From assembly GCF_000003605.2 (NCBI RefSeq), contig NW_003121426.1:42264-61380 (forward strand): a DNA stretch of 19,117 nucleotides, in the 5' to 3' direction. Position 1 is the first letter of the stretch, and each line of letters opens with the position of its first letter. This DNA is from Saccoglossus kowalevskii. Lineage: Eukaryota; Hemichordata; Enteropneusta; Harrimaniidae. A program made the translations under genes and the position numbers. Positions 1 through 8,219 of this stretch are shown here, in pieces. Under the pieces are notes generated by a model. That model did no database searches. It saw only the letters and a list, made by a program, of their open reading frames with translations, and was not told the origin of the DNA.

Positions 1-546
1 GTATACAACGCGTGTAAAATACATTGTTTATTTACATGAAATTCGAACACGCGCTGTGCGACGACCACCGCGCTTTAATTGTGGTTGACCGTGACCTTCG
101 TGAAGTTGAAGGGTAACAAATTCGCGTATTACACTGCAAGATCGATGTTTGTCGCACTACATTTGAATTGTCGTAAGAATATATCAGTAATTTTATAGTA
201 TACGTGACTTTACTCGCGGTAAACAATGCTGAAATATATTAGTCACGTGTTTTCGCTGCGCGTGATATTCCGTCTGATTACGTAGGCTCGTTCCTAGCTG
301 GGTATTACGTGACGCGGTCTCATACACAGTCTCATCAAAACTCAAAATACCTAACCATTACAACTTTTCCCTGATTTCGCGACTGTACTTCAATCAAACC
401 TGCCAGGTAGTGGTGCGATTCACGGATATTTGGAAGATCTACTTGGTGATTATGATTTCAGGGCTATCTTCAAACTAGACTTGATAGTACGCAGTATTTG
501 ATGACGTACTTGAACAAAAATACCACGCGACATTAAAACCTGCTAA
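1..546. other. Non-coding flank, left edge
   Basis: No gene seen; the only open frame is 64 codons and looks random. Contains a CACGTG E-box (244-249) and TGACCGTGACCT (86-97), a degenerate pair of nuclear-receptor half-sites. Confidence 0.6.
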
Positions 547-670
547 TACTGTAAAATACTTTATTTTGGGTGTTTTGTATGGAATTTATTTTCACTGATT
601 TTTGACAAGTTGAATGTAAACTATAGGAAAAAAAGATTAATTCCAAGTGTAAATAAAGTATTTTACAGTA
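547..670. mobile_element. MITE, 120 bp between TA target duplications
   Basis: Perfect 20-bp inverted arms including the TA: TACTGTAAAATACTTTATTT at 547-566 and its reverse complement at 651-670. The body is short, AT-rich and non-coding. TA flanks and the absence of a transposase suggest a Tc1/mariner-type non-autonomous element. The inner left side (GGAATTTATTTTCACTGA, 581-598) resembles the inner arm of the copy at about 1793-1977. Confidence 0.8.
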
Positions 671-2335
671 GCCTGTTGTAGGATTTGACATGATACCAAA
701 CCACCGTAATTGCTATTGTGTCGTTCAATGCAGAACGCATGTAGGGTTCCTCCGTTTACCCACAACACATTGCGACCGCATCTGACTACTCTCTTTACCG
801 ATAATACCATTCGACCATACCTATTTTGTTTTCTTGTATGACAACATTATGCAACATCGAGAACGACTGTTTCCGTTTTGAATTTAATTTTAGAAAACAA
901 ATAATAAATATAACAGAAATGTATTTCAATTCTTATTTATTTTATAATTAGAATTATCGCTATTGACATATTCCCGATAAATATTGTTATTTACACGTAG
1001 CCTAATAATATTTTTATTGACATGAACTATATTAATATTGTTTTGTCAGACGTTCGTGCTATACACTAATGTAATCTAGGCAAAAAACTAAGTCTCCGAA
1101 ATTACCAATCTCAAGTAATCACAATGTTTTATCCACAGAAGTTAAAAATAAACGATGAGTGTGAGGGGGGGGGGTAACGATATATGTTGAAGATGAAGTT
1201 TGCAGTGTTGATATTGCATGCTGATGATGATGATAAAATTGGCTTATAGTTATCACATACTGAATGTATTGATTTTGTTTGCAGGGTGCACAACAGGTCT
1301 AGTATTCGTTCTATGGCAAATTACAACCATGTGCAGTGACTTTTTACTGTACGTACCAAAAACACTAGGTGTCAGTGTATCATTGTATAAACACTTAACT
1401 CTGTACCATGAAACACCGTGTTCACTTGATGATAAAATCATAATCCAAATAATTGTAATCAACATACAGTATCAAAGAACAATATTAAATTACACGTTCT
1501 TGTTTATATTGCGTCTTTAACTTACATTTGGTACTTTGGTGCCGAAAATCGCGAATACGTGATTTTTTTACACAAAACGTACACGAATTGTGCGTTATTT
1601 TCAAAATTGAATTAATCTCTATCGCATGAAATTGGCTTAAATTTGTAACTTCAGCCTGGACATTTAGGCCAGTTTATCAATTAAAAAACAACAACAAAAC
1701 TATTTTTTCAAGTTGATATCCGCTGGAAAATCAAGCTTGGAGTTTCCATAGATATATGGAATTATGAAGAGAGATTTGTGAACCCCTATACGCTGTAAAA
1801 TGTTTGCTTTGAATTAATTTTCGCTATTTTCGCTGAAGGAACGATTCAGTAAAAATAAAATCCAATAAATATATCCTCTTTCCCTTATTTTACATTCGAA
1901 ATCATTGAAAATAGTTTCCATACAAAAATTCTTTTCAGCGAAAATTAATTCCAGCTAAAATAAAGTATTTTACAGTAAAACAGACATACACTTTAATACA
2001 AACAAGCAAAATATAATCATAGTGTATGTAGGTCAGTGTATCAGCGCGTAGCAGTTGTTTGAGGAGAGTCAGCTGGTACACAAGTAGAACGAGAAGAATG
2101 GAAAATGAGAAAAAAAATGTTTATCTAAAAAAAAAAACCCACAAAAGGCAAAAAGGTATAATAGTAACGTGTGTAACCCTGAATAAATATTCTAAGAACC
2201 GTACTTTTTGGTCAAATGTAATGTATGTGTTTGTAAAGGTGATATTCGTCAATAGTATTTAAACTTCTAAACATCAAATTTCTGTTTGATTCATACTTTA
2301 ATCGTCATGCTCAAACAAATAATTACTTGTTTCAG
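671..2335. other. AT-rich non-coding stretch between and after the MITEs
   Basis: Apart from the MITE at about 1793-1977, I see only low-complexity DNA: a run of ten G (1165-1174), (GAT)n-like sequence near 1221-1235 and A runs near 2110-2140. The 100-codon open frame at 1218-1520 overlaps a minus-strand frame and shows no family features. Confidence 0.55.
1793..1977. mobile_element. Second MITE of the same family, about 183 bp, older
   Basis: The right end (1958-1977) is identical over 20 bp to the right end of the 547-670 element. The left end starts CTGTAAAAT and then diverges. Long inner arms GAATTAATTTTCGCT (1811-1825) and its exact complement (1937-1951) show that the terminal repeats are about 40 bp. 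TA follows the right end, but the left flank is CG, so the target duplication has decayed or the left border is shifted. No coding capacity. Confidence 0.75.
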
Positions 2336-2786
2336 AATCGTGGTGACGTGTTGCATTGTTTTTTTAATGGCTACTTCGCTGAGTTCGGCGATCGCCGGCC
2401 AAGACGCGGCACAGAGGCTATTTTGTATTTGAACTGTGACAGCGAGGTAAGCAAGGCCACAAAGAGTGTGCTCTTGTAAATTTCCTAACTACTATATACA
2501 CGTTTTCACTCACTAGGGTCTGTACAGTGTTGAAAGTACCGTGGGTCATCGTCGACATCAGCCTCGGCTAGTTCTCGCATACAAATCGATCTTGTACACG
2601 CCCAAGAGCGGCTTGTTTCAACAAATATGGCCCGAGAGTTCTACGCAAGCGTTCATTGATAAGTTAAACAATCTCTGTGTATTGTCATCGTGCTATGCAA
2701 ATTTATGCAAAACTGGGGCTGATTTGGTGCTAGTCTCGTCCCTGCACGAGTCAATACATTCTGACATTGACATTGAATTTTGGTAA
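2336..2786 (+). CDS. Unrecognised candidate exon pair, join(2336..2446,2517..2786), partial
   Basis: Segment 1 follows a good acceptor (TGTTTCAG, ending 2335), is open for exactly 37 codons (111 nt) and ends at a consensus donor GAG|GTAAGC (2446/2447). It is GC-richer than its surroundings and reads ...YFAEFGDRRPRRGTEAILYL. Segment 2 follows CACTAG (ending 2516) and is open in the compatible frame for 89 codons to TAA at 2784-2786. Splicing would give 126 residues with a 70-bp intron and no start codon, so an upstream exon would be needed. An AATAAA lies at 3110. I recognise no domain. The 37-codon segment vaguely recalls the R-x-T-x-I-x-x-x-C pattern of mannose-6-phosphate-receptor-type domains, but its cysteines do not fit well. 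It may be chance. Confidence 0.22.
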
Positions 2787-2955
2787 ACATGCGCACCGCA
2801 CTTTGCTTGTTATGTACAGGATCAATAGCAATCTCCCAGCGGTTTGTCAACACAGTGGACGGTAGTTTGCCATCAATGAAACATTTCTATCGTTTTGGAA
2901 ATTTCACCTAAATTCCGATCACAGTTGTTGCCAAGATACGCAAAAGACATTTTGT

Positions 2956-2979
2956 GGCAAAATTTATAGAAATTTTGCC
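2956..2979. repeat. Perfect 10-bp stem hairpin
   Basis: GGCAAAATTT, loop ATAG, AAATTTTGCC. No gene end nearby gives it a terminator role, and it is too short to be a miRNA precursor. Confidence 0.7.
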
Positions 2980-3697
2980 GAAAATTGTTGCCGCGCGTAA
3001 TTTTTTTACCCAATTCTCAGCGCCATGTTTGTCTGCCACCTCCGAACAGGGAACGAATCACTATGAGGCGCGTCCGGGAAACAATGTACTAATGCATTAT
3101 AAAAATGCAAATAAATTTCCAACTGAATTATTACGCACACTAACAAAGTGTGTGTGAGTGCGTCCTTCCTGTCTCACCGACAGAAGACACGCCAGGCGCC
3201 CATTTTCGATTAGGTCTGTCTCGGTCACGCTGGGCTTTTGCTGCCATATTTTTGGCATATTGTAACATCGTTTATTGGCGAAATATAATAGCTAATCCAG
3301 TCGCTTTACCAGAAACAATTGAGCGAATATAAACTGCACAGTATCGAATTTCTGACTATTTGTGTGCGCACCATGTGATAGGGCATTAATATTTCATATC
3401 GGACGACAATGATTACGATGGTTTTACAGATCATATCACACAATAAACTGATTTACCGTTTTTGCTAGCTTATATCTGTCGCCTTTTATTCTAATTCGAG
3501 CACAATCTGAAATTACCGCCGATTCACGCACACTTAGCCCTCGAGTTGGTCTGTAATACGCCCAAAACATAAATCGACACATCTGCACAGACTCACCACG
3601 AAACAATTACAATTTGCTATTTTTTATTGGTCACATGCATGCATTTATATGTAGCGCGAGTTTTGTTGTTTACGTTTTAACTGTTAGTGAAAATGGC

Positions 3698-3806
3698 TGA
3701 TAAATAAACGATATTAAAAAAAATGATTGTGTAATATTTGACCTTAGTTTATTGGGTCATATCTGCGATGAACCGAGCCGGAGCCGACCAAGGGTGGATT
3801 TGACAG
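3698..3806 (+). promoter_or_regulatory. Candidate upstream element: PBX/HOX-like site, three nuclear-receptor half-sites, MEIS-like site
   Basis: About 0.8 kb upstream of the Hox1 ATG. TGATAAAT (3698-3705) fits the PBX/HOX pattern TGATNNAT. It is followed by TGACCT (3739-3744), GGGTCA (3754-3759) and TGAACC (3769-3774), whose starts are exactly 15 bp apart with alternating orientation, and by TGACAG (3801-3806), a TALE/MEIS hexamer. Each motif is short and could occur by chance; the clustering and regular spacing are the support. No function is shown. Confidence 0.25.
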
Positions 3807-4402
3807 TAAATAACGGTGTGGCGACATGAATCAAAACATTCACACATCATTCACAACGAATTAAGTCATTGGAAAGTGTTCAAGTTTAAGCGAAAGGAAA
3901 AATTAATTAAACGTGAAAGGTCCAACTTGTTTTGCGTCCCCTTGCATTCCGTGGTTGGCGGATAACTACCGTGGTAACCGAGGTCGGATGACCTCGTCAC
4001 CTGCCAGTGATTGCCAAGTAAACCGTCGTTCCATTACGTTGATATTGATCGACTCAGAACTTGGACGTCATTGGAAAATAACCGGAAATCGGCTGTGTTA
4101 TAGATCGAAAATCGAGTACAAATATCACGAAAATGTCACCTGCTTAGTTGAATTCTTAACGAGAGCACAGCTGAACGCTGGGATAGATATCTGCTGTTTC
4201 CGTATTCCGAGTCGACGGCACTGGTTAGTTTCCGCCAATTCTAAGAAAAGAACCCGCCACAAGAATCACAATATCACGATAAAATACATTTTAAGAACTG
4301 GGGAAAGTCTTGCTTGATCAGTAAAAATGAAATGAGTAATAAATATGTCATTACGGGTGATAGATGATCGCGGTGCTAATGCAGAAATTACAACCATGGT
4401 TG

Positions 4403-4497
4403 CTGATTGGTTAGAATGTGTCACGTGAGCAAGTAAATAAGCATAGAAGTGTGACGGCGTGTGAAGGCAAGTGTACCTTCGGACGCTGGCTATTTAT
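4403..4497 (+). promoter_or_regulatory. Candidate Hox1 proximal promoter: NF-Y box, CACGTG E-box, TATA-like box
   Basis: Three ordered motifs lie 65-160 bp upstream of the ATG. CTGATTGGTTA (4403-4413) is a strong reverse CCAAT/NF-Y consensus. CACGTG (4422-4427) is a USF/MYC-class E-box 11 bp further on. TATTTAT (4491-4497) could act as a weak TATA box, placing the transcription start near 4520 and giving a 5' UTR of about 40 nt. A TGACAG MEIS-type hexamer (4549-4554) overlapping a CAGCTG E-box (4552-4557) sits just before the start codon. The motif matches are direct; the start-site position is inferred. Confidence 0.45.
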
Positions 4498-4561
4498 CAT
4501 CAAAGAGAAGACAGCATTGAGGCATATTTCAAAATTACGAGCCTGAACTGACAGCTGCGTA

Positions 4562-5222
4562 ATGGACACTTCGAAAATGGCAGCCTACGTTGATTACGGT
4601 AGCGACTCAGGCATGTATCCGGCAGTTCGAAATTTGAATTACGGGTCCGAAGTTGCCGTTAACTCAGCCCCGTCTCACTACCAACACACAGCGTACGGTG
4701 TGGGTAATACCGACGCGATTGACGCACGGATGCTGTCAGGGGTGAATTCACGTGCCTCTTTGAACACCTATCAGCACTCCCATGACCCGAGCATCGCCGG
4801 ACCCCCTTCTATGTACAGCAGCGCGCCTGTGACCCCACAAATGAACACTGCCGCGAATGCGTATTCCTACCCGGACTCTGTGTACTACAATCAAAACCAT
4901 TACCACAATACGTCGCCGCTGACCCGGGGAACCTACCTAGAGCCGCAATGTGGGAATACCACGATATCGCCGTATAACAATAACGGTCACTACACGTCTC
5001 ATCACGACCACCATCATCACCAACATCACCCACAACAACAGCACAGCCAGCCATCTCACCATCACCTCGAAGTCAGCCCAAACCACAGCGTCGCAGACGG
5101 CAGTCCCGAACCGAGTCAACATAACGGTAACAGTGACAAGGAATCGTCAGATCCAAAGTCGGGCGGCGAAACGCCGGCGATGTACAATTGGATGAAAATT
5201 AAGAGAAATCCACCCAAAACTG
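4562..5222 (+). CDS. Hox1: Hox1 exon 1 coding part: N-terminus, His-rich region, hexapeptide
   Basis: 220 whole codons plus the first base of codon 221. The open frame continues past the junction to a stop at 5243-5245, which is intron read-through. The donor is ACTG|GTACTA at 5222/5223. It is chosen because joining it to the acceptor at 6317 gives ...[13 protein letters not shown], the conserved linker of Hox1 proteins. Composition is low-complexity and rich in Ser, Asn, Tyr, His and Gln. The His/Gln run at 4988-5065 parallels the polyhistidine tracts of vertebrate Hoxa1. The PBC-interaction Trp is residue 210 (codon inside 5180-5197). Shadow frames in this segment on both strands are side effects of CAC/CAT codons. 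Confidence 0.95.
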
Positions 5223-6618
5223 GTACTAACGTTTTACTTTACTAAGCTATTTAGATCGCTTCACAATTTTCGAGTCTTCCAGAGGAGACAGGTTGCTTTG
5301 TTTATTTACACAAATTATTGTGATTAATCTGCGTAGCTGTTGAGACCCCTCCAAAAGTGGGGCTTGGCACGACGGCGCGTGAAATAGCTATATTTACAAT
5401 AGATCAAACATCGTCATAATTCTTCTTTATATTGACGTGTTTTAGACGTGATCTCTATATTCTACCAAAGTGCATGCCGTTTTTTGGAGTTAGCTTGATT
5501 GCTTGGCCACCAGTGTGTAAATGTACATCAAAATTTGGCAGGAAAACCATGATTTTTGCCCGTTTTTTTTTACCAATTTGTTGTTCGAGCAGACGATACG
5601 TCATATTTGCTAGGTCGATTGCTATTCTATTGCCCACATATGTTTTTCATGCATTTTAAGTCGACGGATAATTCAAACTCATAAATCTATTTTTATGACG
5701 AGACTTGTCGGTTTTAATATATATTTGGGCCAGAGAAATTGTAGTAAACGTTAATATCACCGATATTTGTTTAAACCCCGAAATACTGAGCATTGAGTTG
5801 TGTGAACGCCAGGCACTCAGGTGGCCGCATCGCTTTCCAATCATTCACGGACTTTGTGCTGCCCCTCTGAGGACCCTTGTTAACAACACCGACGAGCTTT
5901 TTTTTCTTTGATATGTGACCTGCTTTTAACAGAATTAAAAAAAAAATTGCGTTATCAGTCGGTTTCTACCGACGATTCAGTCCTCTTGTTTATTAAGGTG
6001 TGCACAATTTTTAAATATTTTTTTTTTTTTCAAAAAGGTTTTTTATACACCGCTCGCATTTCAAGCTAGAACAACAGCTAGCCACTAACGATGATATTAT
6101 TGTTTCCAATCGGTTGTAATGTTACAGGTTCAATTTACTCCCCACAATTTTGCCACCTGAAGAGAATACCCCCACTCGTTTCTTGACTTCCCTGTTTTGT
6201 TGACCCCGCATACGATCGGCGACGCACAGTATGTTTTATCAGATATAGACCACAACGAACACACATTTTTGCGTATCCCAGCAACCATTTCATTTGTTTT
6301 TCTTTTAATTTTCCAGGTAAAAGCGGTGAGTACGGGTTCACGGGATCGCCAGCGAACGGGAGGACAAATTTCACAAATAAACAATTAACGGAACTGGAGA
6401 AAGAGTTCCATTTTAACAAGTACCTAACACGAGCGCGGAGGGTGGAAATCGCCGCTATGCTGGGTCTTAACGAGACACAGGTGAAAATTTGGTTCCAGAA
6501 TCGCAGAATGAAACAAAAGAAACGTTTTAAAGATGGTCCTAGTTATAGTCATTCTATAAACGACGCATTAGGTGGTAAAAATGCTGATACGGTTGGAGTG
6601 ACGGTCAGTACATCGTAG
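4562..6618 (+). CDS. Hox1: Hox1 (labial/Hox paralogy group 1) homeodomain transcription factor, join(4562..5222,6317..6618)
   Basis: Spliced coding sequence of 963 nt, 320 residues plus TAG at 6616-6618. Seen: the N-terminus [12 protein letters not shown] resembles the MDxxRMNSFLEY start of vertebrate Hox1 proteins and fixes the ATG, which has G at -3 and G at +4. A Tyr/Asn/Ser/His-rich region follows (His-rich at residues 143-168), then the hexapeptide MYNWMK (207-212) with tail IKRNPPKT, then the homeodomain (232-291) with W279, F280, Q281 and N282 at positions 48-51. The intron is phase 1 inside Gly221, between hexapeptide and homeodomain, the usual place for Hox1. Known of the family: a nuclear DNA-binding regulator of anterior patterning that binds with PBC/TALE partners through the hexapeptide Trp. 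Versus vertebrate Hox1, homeodomain position 39 is Gly rather than Gln, and the hexapeptide starts with Met rather than Thr. Recognition as group 1 is secure; the species is inferred. Confidence 0.96.
5223..6316 (+). other. Hox1: Hox1 intron, 1094 bp, phase 1
   Basis: GT (5223) to AG (6316). AT-rich, with T runs at 5899-5906 and 6021-6030 and an A/T run near 5937-5946. It contains one TGATNNAT-type PBX/HOX match (TGATTAATC, 5321-5329) and isolated nuclear-receptor half-sites (TGACCT 5916-5921, GGTTCA 6127-6132, TGACCC 6201-6206). I see no nested gene or transposon. Open frames up to 94 codons overlap one another on both strands and show no family resemblance. Confidence 0.93.
5321..5329 (+). 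promoter_or_regulatory. Intronic PBX/HOX-type site TGATTAATC
   Basis: Fits TGATNNAT with the TA core favoured by PBX with Hox proteins. It lies 99 bp into the Hox1 intron. No MEIS hexamer is adjacent. Confidence 0.2.
6317..6618 (+). CDS. Hox1: Hox1 exon 2 coding part: homeodomain and C-terminal tail
   Basis: The exon starts after a pyrimidine-rich acceptor (TTTTAATTTTCCAG, ending 6316). It encodes the linker [11 protein letters not shown], a 60-residue homeodomain (codons 6349-6528) and a 29-residue tail. Helix 1 reads [16 protein letters not shown]. Helix 3 reads [19 protein letters not shown] and has the invariant Trp, Phe, Asn and Arg. The NETQ and KQKKR signature is group 1, not group 2 or 3. 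The TNFTNKQL start matches labial-type and many invertebrate Hox1 proteins. The tail ([13 protein letters not shown]... to VSTS) is short and I see no domain in it. This exon has no ATG start of its own, so it is easily missed by ORF-only calling. Confidence 0.96.
6349..6528 (+). other. Hox1: Homeobox (codons for homeodomain positions 1-60)
   Basis: Residues 232-291 of the spliced protein. Arg236 is homeodomain position 5, the minor-groove contact. Trp279, Phe280, Gln281, Asn282 and Arg284 are positions 48, 49, 50, 51 and 53. All family-defining residues are present, so DNA binding should be intact. Positions 37 (Met268) and 39 (Gly270) differ from the vertebrate and Drosophila consensus. From memory, Gly at 39 is seen in several invertebrate Hox1 proteins. 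Confidence 0.95.
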
Positions 6619-6707
6619 AACGTATTGCCAGTTTCAAAGTGACACCGTGTGCCTGGGACCATTCACTTTGTCTGGGTAAAAAGTTATATGAACAAAAAGA
6701 ACTTTTT

Positions 6708-6760
6708 TTATTTATTTATTTGTTATGCATTACTTTCCAGTGATATTTTGTTTGTATATA
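6708..6760 (+). promoter_or_regulatory. AU-rich element and Pumilio-type motif early in the 3' UTR
   Basis: Overlapping ATTTA pentamers (6710-6721) form a TTATTTATT-type AU-rich element. TGTATATA (6753-6760) fits the PUF consensus TGTANATA. Both lie 90-145 bp after the stop codon and could control mRNA turnover. In AT-rich DNA either can arise by chance. Confidence 0.3.
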
Positions 6761-7129
6761 TCAGAACGTTATTTTGGTATGATGATTGGGGAGTTGCTGC
6801 GTAACGGTAAATTCAAAACTAGCTGAAAAAACTACTCTATATGTCTACGCTTTCTCGGTATGGCAGTACAAGTACTAAAGGTTTCGTGGCAAGATCTATT
6901 CCGAATTTACTGGTACGACGATGTTATTGAAATCTGTCAAAAATTGACCCACCATCGTAATCGCACTGACTATTGAGATGTTACAACCCACGACAAACCT
7001 ACGCAAAAGGAAAGTGTGTTTAAACTCGTCATCAACACGGCTTCTTGTTAGGACACCTTGCCAAAACTCGATGCTTGACTATATACGTAACACCATGGAT
7101 TCGTATGGTGGAATTTTACATTCGATCAA

Positions 7130-7137
7130 ACAGGGTA
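7130..7137 (+). promoter_or_regulatory. Candidate miR-10 target site (8-mer) in Hox1 3' UTR
   Basis: ACAGGGTA is the exact complement of miR-10 positions 2-8 plus the A opposite position 1. Just upstream, the segments ATC (7125-7127) and ATTCG (7120-7124) also complement miR-10 nucleotides 11-13 and 15-19, with one extra target base near position 10 and one unpaired miRNA base at position 14. miR-10 lies in Hox clusters of many bilaterians and represses Hox1-class genes in vertebrates. The match is direct; the function is inferred. Confidence 0.6.
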
Positions 7138-7770
7138 ACTAGCAAGGTATTGTGTGAGCTCGGTACTATCCGATCACCCAGCCACCACCGTTCTTGGTAC
7201 GATTCAGAAATTGTAAGTTCGTTTCTCATCAAATAATCGACCTACCTCCGTAAATTAATTCGACAATGGTACCTCGAATCGTGGCGGGTTTATCGGTTAG
7301 CTGCAGTAGTTCACAGAACAATCTTGTTTTTAACAGAGTTAACATTTTTTTTTTTTACCTGTGCTTCAACTTCACTTATCCCTTCCAGTCTCTTGCTGTT
7401 TCGGTACATATTCTTCGGATGCAATGAATGTTGTAACGGAGAGTCAAAACATAACAAGGTCATACATACTCCTAATTCTTATTTTGCCGTCATTTTGCAG
7501 TTTTCATTATAAAAACAATGACATTTCAATCTATGATGTGCCAGTTGTAAGTGCAACTCAGACAACAAATCAAAAAATTGTGGCGTTTTCGCCGAGCAGC
7601 CCACCTATACCGTGAAGCTCGTTCTTTTGACATCGTATTTAGGTGTATTGTGCGGGATATAGGGGAGGATCAGGCCGGTGACATTCGTTAGACCTCAGTT
7701 ATAACGTGGTACACAGTGGTAGAGAGCCCCCCGGGGTTTGTCAGTCAGCCAGTGTCAACTGCTTTGTCCG

Positions 7771-7779
7771 TGATGGATG
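7771..7779 (+). promoter_or_regulatory. PBX/HOX1-type site TGATGGATG
   Basis: Identical over nine bases to the repeat-3 core of the mouse Hoxb1 autoregulatory element (TGATGGATGG). It lies 1.15 kb after the Hox1 stop, inside the putative 3' UTR. A nearby TGTCA (7754-7758) is only a partial MEIS half-site. Confidence 0.25.
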
Positions 7780-7819
7780 TCCACTCGGCCCGCGTGCATT
7801 CAAACATACATGGAGAAAT

Positions 7820-7826
7820 ACAGGGT
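7820..7826 (+). promoter_or_regulatory. Second candidate miR-10 site (7mer-m8)
   Basis: ACAGGGT complements miR-10 positions 2-8; the base opposite position 1 is T rather than A. It lies 690 bp after the stronger site in the same putative 3' UTR. I see no clear supplementary pairing. Confidence 0.35.
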
Positions 7827-8192
7827 TCTTTACAGCTTAATATTGTCAGTTTGGTTTGTGTTTGATGGCCAAACTTAGTTTAAAACGATGAACTCCTATT
7901 TATTTTACATAAACGGTACAATGTCGAGGAAACCCACACAGGACTGTGTTGCAATATATATATATATATGAATTTGTACCCTTCTTCGGCTGTGTGTTGA
8001 CTGTGTACCAACTGGATTCGCCAATTACTTGGGAGTCTGTGTGTTCCTACTACATATATATTTCTTTAAAAAACTGTAATCAAAACGTTGTATATGTGTT
8101 TCGTCTTATGTTATGAAAATGTGAAGTGTGTTCCGTGGCATTTGTCAACAAATTTGAATTAGGCTGTTTTGTTGCCGATGTCATAACCACGA

Positions 8193-8198
8193 AATAAA
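8193..8198 (+). terminator. Hox1: Candidate poly(A) signal AATAAA of Hox1
   Basis: First canonical hexamer on the sense strand after the Hox1 stop, 1.57 kb downstream. An A-rich stretch follows, then a GT-rich stretch (about 8224-8260), the usual downstream element. Cleavage would fall near 8210-8222. Confidence 0.5.
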
Positions 8199-8219
8199 AT
8201 CGAAAAAAAACACAGAAAA

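Larger units (their letters stand above)
2787..4402. other. Hox1 5' flank
   Basis: No recognised gene. Holds the hairpin at 2956, an AATAAA at 3110, the half-site cluster at 3698-3806 and a 6-bp inverted repeat GAGGTC-GGAT-GACCTC (3980-3995). A 134-codon open stretch (3913-4317) starts with GTG and has no conserved motif; it is treated as upstream regulatory DNA. Confidence 0.5.
6619..8215 (+). other. Hox1: Probable Hox1 3' UTR
   Basis: Non-coding sequence from the Hox1 stop to the first downstream AATAAA (8193-8198). It contains an AU-rich element with three overlapping ATTTA pentamers (6710-6721), a Pumilio-type TGTATATA (6753-6760), a perfect miR-10 8-mer site (7130-7137), a let-7-type 7-mer CTACCTC (7242-7248), a second miR-10 7-mer (7820-7826) and a short (TA)n tract (7953-7968). 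I found no earlier sense AATAAA or ATTAAA, which argues for one long 3' UTR. The 3' end is inferred, not proven. Confidence 0.55.

Noticed and set aside
86-97. TGACCGTGACCT as a nuclear-receptor pair
   Set aside because: The first half-site is imperfect (CGGTCA on the minus strand) and there is no spacer, so it is not a standard element.
3980-3995. GAGGTC-GGAT-GACCTC as an estrogen-response-type IR3
   Set aside because: Half-site spacing and one base do not fit RGKTCA-N3-TGAMCY.
3913-4317. 134-codon open frame just upstream of Hox1
   Set aside because: Begins at GTG, has no family motif or clear splice sites, and lies where the promoter and regulatory DNA are expected.
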